Assembly: GCA_949987565.1 (NCBI GenBank)
Contig: OX465116.1
Location: 434,001 to 498,000 of the forward strand
DNA length: 64,000 bases
From: Luidia sarsii
Taxonomy: Eukaryota > Echinodermata > Asteroidea > Paxillosida > Luidiidae
Direction of reading: 5' to 3'
The position numbers were made by a program, and so were the translations under genes. This document shows, piece by piece, positions 48,101 to 60,100 of the stretch. Positions within the stretch are counted from its first letter, which is position 1; every line of letters begins with the position of its first letter. Below the pieces are notes generated by a model. The model was given only the letters and a program-made list of their open reading frames with translations. It ran no database searches and had not been told where the DNA came from.

Positions 48101-51100
48101 TTTAAAAACAAATTGATGAAGACTTGAATTGAAAAAGCTGCATCCACTTTGTGTGATCCCTGGGCTGCTATAGCCAGGTTTACAACAATTGGTTGTTTGC
48201 ATCTGAATGGAAGCGTGGGTGTGATCCCTGGAGATATACGGCAGTTAATGGTTGAATTGCTTCTGACTGGCGCCCCACCCCAGCAAAGACTATTTGTTAT
48301 ACATGTACAGTATATAAGCCATTGGCCAATGACCTTGAAACTTGTGGGCAGGTAGTCATTGACCCATACATGAACTATGTGACGTTACAAACTGATTGAA
48401 GGTTGCTTCTAATTATTATGATTAAAAAAAAAAAAAAAAAGTCCCATAGGCTTTGGGCACAAAATGTGTGTGCGTTTTTGTGTAGGCATGGATGGCAGGG
48501 CCGGGTTGGAATCACAGAGATGCAAATTTTGTTGACATGGTCCAATGATGCGGAGAGGGTCTACTCCCTGTAGTAGATAAAATAACGTGTTTTTCCTGTT
48601 TATCATTGTGTGGTCTTGCTTGGATGGTCATGTGACAGCCCTTTAAAGGGGCAAACCACCAAGTACATTGTACGTGTAAGTATTTCATACTTACACGTAC
48701 TATGTACGTGTAAGTATGAAATACTTACACGTACTATGTACGTGTACAATCATGACACAATCTTTTCTTGGGTCCTACAGTACCAATATTTGGCATGTAC
48801 CTTATCTACATGTTACAGATTTTCAGAATTTCACATTCATTTATATATTGGAAAAGAGAGAAACAGATTTGTTCCATGATTTTTCTTTTCACAACTATTC
48901 AAACAGACCTGAGAAAAATTATTGGGCTTAAAGTATGTGACATCATCATGACGTCATCAAAGTATGTGATTTTTTCAACACACCTACATATGTACAAAGG
49001 CATTGGTCAATCGTCTCTAATCTTTGTGGGTTGTTGAGTGTGCACCCTGGCCATTGTCAGGAGGCACCGTACAATATAGCAAATATAGCTTGAATCATGT
49101 ACAAATCTTATGACGTTTTATAAGTACAGTATGCGGAAAAGCCCAATGCTCCGTTGCAAACAGACTCTAGTTTTGATTCCTTTTTCTCTCATGTATGGGG
49201 ACACGCTAACCTTCCCCCTCTGCCTTCCACCTTGGACCACCATTCACACACAGACTCCAAATAAATTGGTCAATCCGATCCCAGGTGTGTTGAGGGCCAG
49301 TTATCCCGTGTCCAACCCCCATACCATCTGAACACACAGCCCTTGACACACCACCACTCCACACTATAACACAATACACTCATGGAGAGAATCCTGAGCA
49401 GGTACCACGTTGCATCATTGATATGCACCTACATGACCATTGTACTGTATATGACTTTGCATCGAGGAGAATGTACTCCAGCTGGCAATCAGGCAAAGCC
49501 GGATGGGTTGAGAGGCTGTAGTGTGGAAAGGCCTAGCCAGGTTTACAACCATTGGTTGTTTGCATCTAAATGAAAGCAGGGGTTTGATCCCTGGAGATAT
49601 ACGGCAGTGAATGGTTGAATTGCTTCTGACTGGCGCCCCCACCCCAGCAAAGACTAGTTGACTATTTGGGAAGGCCACCATCTAAGGGCTGGATAGCTCA
49701 GATGGTAAGAGCGCTGGTATGCAAAACCAGAGGTCTGGGGTTCAAATCTTGGTCTAGACAAACTTTTCTTTTGTCATAGTTTCAATCTGACTGGAAATAA
49801 TGATTAAACTTAGAAACTAAAAATAGGATTTGTAATCTGAAGTCAATTTTGCAGAGAGTAAGATGTCTAAGATGACCACCTGTAATTCTTTTGCTTGCTA
49901 TCGGCAGATGATACAGGCTGTCTAAAACTGAGAGGTTAGCAAGATACACCCAGACACCTCCTAAGCTTACACTGTACCAAAGGCTGTTGTCATGAAAAAA
50001 AATTCTTGTCGATATGTCAGCGAGAATTTTATGCCGACTGTCGACATTGTCGCGACAGAGACCCGATTTAGTCAAAAATCTGAAGTCAAAATGTCGGATT
50101 TTTTTAAAGTAATAAACGAATGGGGCATGTCAAACCGCCATAGTTGTGAACTTGTGAAATTAGTTTTCATGGATAATCTTAATTTCAATACAATTTCATA
50201 TTTAATGGCTTTCGTATTTAAGATTATACACAACAAAATAATTTTTGTGCCGATATTGGGTGTTACAGTCGTAATTTCCTAAAAAAAATCATAAAAAAGC
50301 TATTGCTCATTGTTTATTCTTGACGTCATCGATCAGCGATGCGTGCGTTCTCACTGCAAGAAATAATGAATATTTATGAATTCGCTGCACAGCGGCTGCA
50401 GTGGTTTTCCTATTGGCTATGTACACATGTACATGGAAGTTGGAGAACCAGATAGTTTCAATGAAAAGAAAATACGTCACCGTCCGCACCTAGCTAAAGG
50501 TAGCCGCGTATTGGGCACCCAAAAACCAGCCGCGTATTTGGCCTAAAAACGGAGGAGGCCGCGTATTCAGCCATACATTCAGACAAACCTAGAACGTATG
50601 CGGCAAAGGAGGCCTTTTTCCGATGTACATAATGTACTTCCGGTCCGTTTTTCAACGAAATAAAATACGCGGCCGGCGGGATTTTGGGCCCAAACATGCG
50701 GTTACTTTCAACTGGGTACCGACTGCGACGCACGTGCGATCTCATTTCTCGATCCTTCCCTCGGACGTCCACGATCTTTCCCGATCTCTGTATTGCACTG
50801 GTATCCCGTACGCACGTGTATTAAATGCATGCGATGCAGCAACGTATACCAGCTACTGTACTGCTGACGACCGGCCATACAAACGTGCGCTATACAGTAG
50901 TGACAGTATTTACACTGTACATGTGTACATCGTAATGGCAAAATGCGTTCGGTGAACGATTTTCTTTGGTCGCGTCGCGATCCATTCCAACTTCCAACAT
51001 ATTTAGTAACTATTATTTTGCGGCGTGGATAAGCAAAAATGAAATGCTCAGCGCACAATTTTAGGATTTTTTGTTCCCTTTTTTATTCCCTTCTTTTCAG

Positions 51101-54100
51101 AGAGATTGGCCATTATGACTAGAGATAGGCTAATGGATTTTAATGTTTTTGTCGCGACAACCGAAAAGCCTTGTCGACATGTCGGAATATTTTCTTTGTC
51201 GCGACAATGTCGACAAAAGCCTTGTCGACAACAGCCCAAGACATCTCATTCCTGTGAAGGTCATTCTTTGTTCCTTTCAGAGGTCGGATGGGTCAGACTC
51301 AGCGTCTACTGCCAGTGGGAAGACAAAGAGTGCATCGCAGACTTCCGGTTCTGAGATGGAAGGACTCCTTCCCTCCTTCATGGCTTTGATGCACCGGGCT
51401 TCTCAGTCAATGGCAGAGGCTTCTTTCTCTGGAAAGCTTTTGGAGCTGGCTATCAATGAGACTCAGGGGAGACAGGACACTCTCTTAAAGACAATGGAAT
51501 CTGCAAAACAGACCATTGAGGATTGCATGGACCGGATTGTCAGAGCAGCCACTGAACGGAAGCAGCAGCTCCTTCAAAGCTTAGAAGATGCCTTCCAAGA
51601 AAGCATGTCCCCTCTGACAGCCATGAAGAAAGATTTCAAAGCCAGACAAGAAGCCATTCAGATATTCTGCAGCAAGATGGCCCAGCAGTTACCATCCTTG
51701 CAGGGACATAATCAGGCTGATTCAGAGGAGATTGACAAGATGATTAAGGAGAATCAGGACAGTATTAATAGCTTAAAAGATAAGATCCTGATTCCCGTCA
51801 AAGAGGTTTCTCTGGACTCTGATGATGACAAATATGAAAGTATTCTTGCGGATGTCTCGTCTTGGGGTGGAATTAAGACCAGTTTTGCAGCAATGAGTAC
51901 ACATTACCTTGCCAAGACCAAGGCAATGCGTGCCATTGGCTGCAGGACAGGCACTGACCTCAAGGATCCATGCTGTGTAGCTCAGCTTCCAAATGGTGAC
52001 ATTGCCATTGGGTCATGGATCAGCATCCAAATCAGAGTCTGTGATTCTGAGCTGAAGACCAAGAGAGTGTTTTCCCTGCCATCTGGGAAGAGATCAAGGT
52101 ATTCAGGAGTAAGAGGTGAGCTCTTCATCTGCTGAAGTTGTTTCTACCTTAAAGGGGAATGCAACCCAAGAAATAAAGTTTGCTAATCTGATTGGGTGTT
52201 AAAAACAACCTACACGTACAATTACTTATGAGCCACTCACGTATGATTTTCATAAAGAGACAAAATCATGGAATTCTAGAGACTCCGATGGTTGAATTTG
52301 CATTCCTGTACGTCGCCATCTTTTTGAAGGTGCCGCCACCAATTGCGGGGGTGTGATGATTCTGCGGAGAAGACGGCAACCGGGTCTGATTGTTCAATAA
52401 ACCTTTTTGACATTCGCAAAGCATCATGGGTATAGATGACAAACTGGCCGTATTTTTATCATACAACTCTATGGCAAAGCGCGTATTAAGTTCATGAATT
52501 GTTTAATTTTTTTTCTCAAAAACCAGATTGAGTTCAGAAATAAAACTCACACAGAGTTTTCGTCTAGCAACAAAATAATTTCTTTTGTCGGAACATTGAG
52601 TGGGTAGTTTCAGAGAAATCAGTGACTGGATGACAATCACAATGCGTACATCGCGTGCCACTAGCTGCATGCAAACGCCAAGTTTTTCATTCAGTCACCA
52701 AGGGAATCTCCACTGATTTCTCTGAAACTACCCACTCAACGTTCCGACAAAAAATATATTTTGTTCCTGGTATCTAGACGAAAATTCTGGATGAGTTTCA
52801 TTTCTGGACTCCAACTGGTTTTAGAGAAAAAAATATCAAGATTTTACGTGCTTTGCCATAGAGTTGTGCAGTAAATATACATGTACATGTACGGCCAGTT
52901 TGTCATCTATACCCATGATGCTTTGCGAACGTCGAAAAGGCTTATTGCGCTTGTTCAATCCTCCCAATTTTAATTAAATTTATCAATCGACATTTTCATA
53001 CATAAATTGTATACCCCAAAAATAGTACAAACATACACATTTACATGTGCTTGTATTTTTAAAATTAATTTATGCTTAACAATGAAGAAATCAAACTGAT
53101 TCCTGCAGTCTTCACCGGGAAGGATCTCACATGCATGTTCTGCCTAGTCTTTCACGCAGACTGCCCAACGCTATGCCACCCCTGCAGCACAAAATATGAC
53201 ACAGTATGCAATGTACATGTAAAATACATGTCTACACGTGTGATTGAGTTACAGATGAGCGGTCTGCGCGAAAGACTAGGCAGGTCGTGCATGGGAGAAT
53301 AAGTAAACATTTATGCAGGGACAGAAACGAAAACAATTCGGAAATTTATGAAGCTGTCAATTCACTTGTTGCTACCGCTGGTCGATGTGGAATAATTTTT
53401 CTACTAAGAAACTGCATGTTCTTTCAGTATCCTTTCTTGGTTTTGAGCCAGTGAGTTTGGCCCACAACTGACGCAAGTCCTCCCAATCCTACTCGGTGAA
53501 GTGATCGCTACAGTACAAATCACGTTCACATCATTTCGATTATACTGCCTATTGAGTATTGGTAGCCGATTTTGATAACATTCTCCACTTTGGTAGCCGC
53601 AGCCCACTTCCTAATTAACTCAGTTTTCTTGTCCTTGTTTGGAATTGCATGGAAAGTGTTTTCCAGCTTTTTCCCGCTGGCATTTTTACAGCCAAAAGCC
53701 TGGCAGTACACCATCATTTACAGTAGCTCACGAGTGTACACAAACTGCATGCAGTAGGGGGCACATCCGGGTACCTCATACGGCAGTTCTCCGCAAAAAC
53801 ATCACACCCCCACAATCAGCGGCGGCCCCTTCGAAAAGATGGCGACGTACATGTACAGGAACGCAAATTCAACCACTTAATTCCATGAATTTCCCCTCTT
53901 TATGAAAATTGTATGTGAGTAGCTCATAGGTAATTGTAGGTTGTTTTTAACACCCAATCAGATAGGCCCTAAGCAAACTTGATTATTTGGGTTGCATTCC
54001 CCTTGCAGCAAAGTCCTGCTAGCATTGAAACACCCAACCCTCTAACTTAGCTTTGGTCCCTTGTTAGCTTTGGTCCCTTCTGGTCATGTTAGTCAGCAAG

Positions 54101-57100
54101 CAGTTTGGAAACATGTTTGCTTGACTTTATTTTCCCTCGTTTGTGTTTTCTGGAAGTGGCTTTTCATCTTTTTTCCATGGGAAAACAGATTTCAAGCAGT
54201 CAAAAACCCTAACGCACCTCAATCCTCCAATTTCTTCTGGTGGTTTGGAGAATTTGAGATGCTTCCCAGTAAGTTAGACCTGTGGTTGATTTCATCAAAC
54301 TCATGGTAACTTACGACTCATCAATTAACGATACACAGAAGCCATAGGCCCTACAGTACAGCCTGTGACAACTTATGATTGGTGATCAGAAGGCTTTGTG
54401 AAATCCTAGACTTTTCATTTACACTATACCACAGGGAACCACAATATGCTAAGTACCGGTAGGTACAGGGCCATATACCACAGAATACCACAGGCATTTG
54501 TGTGCATGTGCAGAGGACAGTATACCACAACATACATGTACCACAGAAAAACCAGGTAAACTGGTAAACTGGTAAATTGTGGTATAGATTAGAAACTCTC
54601 AGACACTGAATCATAATATACTTGGGACTGACCACAGCAACTGTCACTTTTCAATTCCATCACATGACCTTGACCAGCTTGGTGGCCAAGTGGTTAAGCC
54701 ACTAGAAAGTAGGAGTCATGGTTTGAAGCCCGCCTGAGCCACCACTATCTGAGTTTCTTTCTGTTTTTCCAAGCAGCTTTCAGTGCTAGCTGTATTTCAT
54801 GTGATTTGTTTAACAGGAATGTGTGCGACTCCAAATGGTAGACTCTGCATCAGTGATCCTGGTATGAAGACTGTGCACGTTGTTACACCAGAAGGCAGAC
54901 TGGAGAGTAGCTTCAACACATGTCTACCTCCCCTGGAGAATGACTTTGATCCTAGTGGACTGGCCAGCAACAAGGAAGGGGAGGTGTTTGTATCTGATTG
55001 GAACAACAATCTCATCCGTGTCTTTGATCAGAGTGGTCAGGAATGTCGTCGATTTGGGGGCCAGGGTGAGGAGCCAGGGAAGCTGCGCAGGCCATATGAC
55101 CTGGCTGTGACACCTGATGGCAAGGTGCTTGTGGCAGATACTGGAAACCATAGAATACAGGTGCGGTGTTACAGAGCAATCAAAACCTTTTCTTACAAAA
55201 TTAATATCCTACAAAATTGTCTGTCTGTGGGCTCTCACCTTTTCTTTTTGCCCATCTGTCATATTGTTGTGTATTTGTTTTCATTTGTTCTCCCTTTCTA
55301 TCGGTTTTTGTCTTTACTATTTTGTCTTACAGAAATGTACGAGTACTGAAACCTATTTTTCAAGGATTTGTTTTTGCTATTGTCAGAAAGCTACACTGTT
55401 TTTGCAACATACATGTATTTCTATTTTTATGATTTTGTTCTTTATCTCTGAGATTCCATAGTCTGTTTCACAACCAATTGCACTTTGCATCTGCTGAAAA
55501 GGGCGTGATCCCTGGAAAAACAGATAACGGTTAATAGCTTCTTAGACATTGCCATAGTTACATTATAATGTAACTTTATGGGATAATTGGGATTACATAC
55601 AGGCATTGAGCATAGGTCACACAGCATTAGGCCCCGCCCAGTGCGCGCTGATTGGATAGACAGGTCACTGCTCTCCCCATGTACATGTAGCGCAGGCATG
55701 AGGCTCTGCAATGGCTATATAAGGTGAGCATCGCTAGCCCATGGACAGGTTGGACCTTTTCTTTGGCTGCACAGGGCAGACCTTCCTGGTAGGTTTGCAC
55801 TCTCACTACTCCTCGCTTGTTGGTAGTAGGGCCGTGCAGTTTGCACAGAGACAGTATAGGACCCTCTGAGGGGCCTGTGTGGTGCGGTCAGTGGAGGTAG
55901 GGGTTCCCTGCTGTGGCCCTTGCAGCATTAGTTGCGAGGGGGCAAAGCCCCTGACATCTGTCTCCCGTGAGCTGAGCAGACCTGTGTTCTTTGAGCTTAG
56001 GGGCCGTGGCGCTGGTACATTGCTGTCAATTGTCTGGGTGGTGCGTGTGCTGGCATAAGAGGTTTGTGTGCTAGCTATGAGTGTAAGGGCTATAACCGTG
56101 TGGTGCATCGTACGTAGAGGCTGGGGCTTGTGGCTGTAACCTGCACATTGTTAGTGGTGTGGGGCTGCATCCCTATGCTGGTTGTGGGTCTGTGGTTGAT
56201 GTCATCAAACTCATCGTAAATTACGATCAAGCGCAAGAAAATGAGCGATGCACAGAAACCATACGACCTGTCACAACATACGATGGGTTATCTATCATAA
56301 GTTGAGTTAACCAATTTTAGGAAGCATCGTAAGGCTTTGTGAAATCCAACCCTGGTCTCCTGGTGCTGCGCTAGAGCCATAGTGAATTGCTGGGCTACGA
56401 TAACGCTGGTATATGTACAGTAGTCTTGTTTCAGGTTGCTTTACCATCCATTACTATAGCGCCCTCTCTTGTTGGAGTGTGTTGATTGAAATGAAACACT
56501 TCCTGCTTTGATTCACGTAACACTGGTTCCCTCGTGTATTGCTTTGTTAGTTGTTGGTTGAGGTATACCTGTGATCGGTCAAGGGTCTGGTTCCCCTAGT
56601 GAGTGACCCTAGCCTAGACCACACACCAGTACTGGGATGGTATTTTTCCTTCCCAGTTGGAAGACATCAAGGACCAGGTTCCCAACACAGCCATCATTGG
56701 CACCATTGATGTCTCCTCCCTGTATACTAACATCCCCCATGAGGAAGGAATTCTCAGCGTTGGTCAGAAGTGGACACTCCCCTCCCCCCATTAGTGACAT
56801 CGTTACCCTAATGAGACTTGTATTAACCAAGAACAACTTTTCCTTTCTGGACAAACACTATTTACAGGTACATGACACTGCTATGGGTACACGCATGGCT
56901 CCCTCCTTCGCTTGCCTCTTCATGGGTGACCTTGAAGAACGCATACTGAAGATGGCACCCTGTCTCCCATGGATATGGTGGAGATACATCGATGACGTAT
57001 TTTTCATCTGGACTAGGGAAAGTAGCAGTTTAGGTGATTTCATTGAACACATCAATTCCTTCCACAGGAGTATCAAGTTCACATCGGAGTACTCATCCCA

Positions 57101-60100
57101 TCAGACGCACTTTCTGGATGTCACCATACGGAAAGACGGCGACACCTAAGGTTGTGCCGGTTTCAAATTGTAGATACTCGGTATACCGTGGGAATAAAAA
57201 CATGGTTTCGGTATACCGTGATGTAATGTTTCCTTGGCCACGCCCACCCCGGTAGAAAAAAGGGGGGGTTAAACCAACTGATAATTATTAGTAAGTCTAC
57301 CATGGTTATCATAAAAGTAGCTTCACCCACTGAGTAGTTGATAGCGTTGTGCATCATAGCTACATGTACGATTGCTGGTTTTCCCATAAATCACGTACAT
57401 GTAGTTACAAAAATGCATAGTAAACTTTTAGGGAAAAATAAAAGTCCAGTTGGCTAGCAGTAGCAAGCTGCGCGTGCATTCATCCCAGCACGTGCACGTT
57501 GTATGCAGGCACATAGCCCTGGACGTTTTTTTTTTACACTGTACATACAGGCCGTCCGGCCATACACACAGCTAGCTAGCTTCACAACCGCAGTGTTTGG
57601 CAATATTTTCAAACAAACTTTTCGATCCAAACAGGATCGGGCGTGAAACCCTCGTCATGATTGAGTCTGGTTTTTTTTCCTCCTTGTAACATTTTATTGC
57701 AATGCATGGATCTGGTGCAGACATTAAAGTTACATGTGTAGCTAAAAAAGAACGTCGATCTCACGCAAGACACACTGATATAATGTAACGAGGCCGATCG
57801 TGTACCATGCTTGCGGGGTCGTCAATTATTTTGTTGCCTTGATGACATTGGTGATCGTTTGCTCCTCATGGAAATATCAACACATACATCTCTGTGATGC
57901 GCGAGGTGAATATGCCCAATTTACTTTTCCAACAGCATGACAGCAACACAAAAGTATACGAGCACAGACGTGCAGTAAGAAAAAAACGCAGTGGCTGTTG
58001 TTACGGCAGTCGTCCGTGTGTTTCCTTGACTTCACAGTATTTGTCAGGATGTTTAGCTCTTGGAACCAGACTATCAGCTAATAGACTGGTTCAACCAGCC
58101 TGCAATGCTGACGAAATACAATCAAGTCAGGGAACCACACGGACGACTGCCGTAACAACAGCCAAGTGCTGCGAAGAACAAAACACGTTTTTTTTTCAGT
58201 TCGGTCTCAGCCGGTTTTTTGGTTTTTCAGAAAGGCTTCGGTTCGGTTTCGGGTTTTTTTAAACCGCTATTTTTCGGTATAACTGAAAACTGGCACAACC
58301 TTAGCGACACCCTAACCACCGATTTGTATTCTAAAGTTTCTAAACCCACAGATACACATTGATATCTCCATGCCTCAAGCTGCCATCCCAGACACTGTAA
58401 GACTGGAATAGCCTACAGTTAAGCTCTTTACCTTAGGCGTATTATGTTCTAATGATTCAGATTTCTCCCGCCATTCAAAGGACCTCAAGAGGAATTTAAT
58501 TGCCAGGGGTCACGGCCGTCATCAAATTAAAAGCTCTATTGATAACCCTAACCCTACGAAAAGGCCCAGGATCCCCTTGGTCACCAGCTTTCATCCTTGT
58601 CTCCTTCCCCTCCGGAAAATTATTAATGACAATCACCACATTCTTCACACCTCAGACCGTCTGGCTAGTGCTGTTCCGGACATCCCATTTCTGGCATACA
58701 GACGTCCTCGCAACCTACGAGATCTGATTGTTTGTGCTGAGGTCCCCTCTTTGGATCCTTCACCCCCGACCCAGCATGGAACCTTCAAGTGTAATTCTAA
58801 ATGTGTAGTCTGTCTGAACCATGTGAAGGAAGCAGTCTCCTTTTCTGGACACTCCTCTGACTCTACGCATAGGACCAATGGAATGATCACTTGTACAACT
58901 ACTAATGTTATATATCTCATTTCTTGCAGGGTTTGCAACATTCAATATGTCGGTGAAACTAGAAACAGCCTTAAGAAAGGACTCTATGGTCACAGATCTA
59001 CCATCAACACCAAGCGAGTAGATACACCTGTGGGTCATCACTTCAATCTCCCTAATCATTCCATTCTTGACATGTCTGTACAGAGCATAGAGTTTCTTGG
59101 CCATCAAAAAGATGCTGTCCGCCTCAGCAGGGAGAAACTGTGGATTAAGCGTCTCCACACTATACAACCTCATGGCCTTAATATTTAAAAAGGGAATGAC
59201 TAATCCTCACTTCATTAACACCTCTTTTCTTCATCTTCCCTGTAGCTTTCTCCTTTGATCTCCCACCTCCCTCCCGTCCCTTTGATCCTCCCCACCCTTT
59301 TGTTTGTTTTCCCTTTGATCTCCCCTCCCTCAGTGTACATCTGCATCCCACTCCCTTCCCTTTTGTCCTTCCTCTGTCATGTGTGTCAGGACTTTCCTTC
59401 TGCTGACTGTCTGTGTTTGTCCTTGTCACTTTGCCTTTGAGAAAGGTCCTGCTAGGATCTAAATGTCAGGCCCTGTAATTTTTGAGATATTTCCTTCCCA
59501 ATGGATATATAAGACTTAAAGCTTTGCATGGTGGGTGAATCAATATAGGAAGGTTCGCGGTGACACCATGTATAAAGTCTCTTAAAGAAGAGGTGTGGTT
59601 CTGAAAAGAACCTGAGTGGTAACTCAACATTCCGACCAGTATGCTCTGGCCATCATCAGGAGAATGCCTTGGACTCGGTGGTGGATCAGGTTATATGCCA
59701 GTGATTGCTGAGGCGGGAAGGCGGCAAAGATAATCCTCTGGGGAGGATAATCCTAAGGGGCCTTGGTGGGGGGAGGGGAGTGGACGAGTGGGTGCTCACT
59801 GCTCACTTCCCAATGGACTTGTCCCTAGCCACTCATGGACCTGCCTGTACGGTGCCATCCATGGCACGCCCAGAGAGAGGGAGAGCTCCCCCCCCCCCTC
59901 GCCACCGAGGGGCGTGACGTCACACAATTAAACCACATCATGAACTATTGCCAAACATCTCTGACATTGTATTTTCATAGGTAAACCTCGCTGACAATAA
60001 CGACTTCACTGCAAACAACACGTTTTATAACATTTGTTGACTAAAATGACCAAAAAGTGAATATCAAACATTAGCAGGGCCTGACATTTCGATCCTAGCA

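Larger units (their letters stand above)
45196..51280 (+). other. Intron 1 of the RING-NHL gene
   Basis: GTGAGA donor and TTTGTTCCTTTCAG acceptor. Holds three copies of a repeat with tRNA-like heads, a TA-flanked MITE, a hAT-like end, a Penelope end remnant and a GTCGAC-rich element that ends about 45 bp before exon 2. Confidence 0.8.
52153..54003. mobile_element. Kolobok-like transposon 2, in intron 2
   Basis: Inverted ends AGGGGAATGCAACCCAAG (52153) and its complement near 53984-54003. TTAA precedes the left end (52149-52152); the right flank is TGCA, so the target copy has decayed or one end slipped. Shares internal sequence with the element at 39278 (CTGCGAGAAAGACTAGGCAG-type stretch, THAP ORF, GGAATTC region) but is more diverged. 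Contains a nested fold-back MITE. Confidence 0.75.
52116..54816 (+). other. Intron 2 of the RING-NHL gene
   Basis: GTGAGC donor, GATTTGTTTAACAG acceptor. Mostly a Kolobok-like element (52153-54003) beginning 37 bp after the donor, plus a tRNA-like repeat near 54681. Confidence 0.8.

Noticed and set aside
51143..51280. Upstream extension of exon 2 to the ATG at 51143 region
   Set aside because: The upstream 46 codons lie in the GTCGAC-rich element, and a strong acceptor (TTCCTTTCAG) at 51280 joins exon 1 in phase.
55806..56108. 100-codon minus-strand Ser/Thr-rich frame
   Set aside because: Opposite to the promoter-like sequence, low-complexity, no signal or domain; likely a by-product of G/T-rich DNA.
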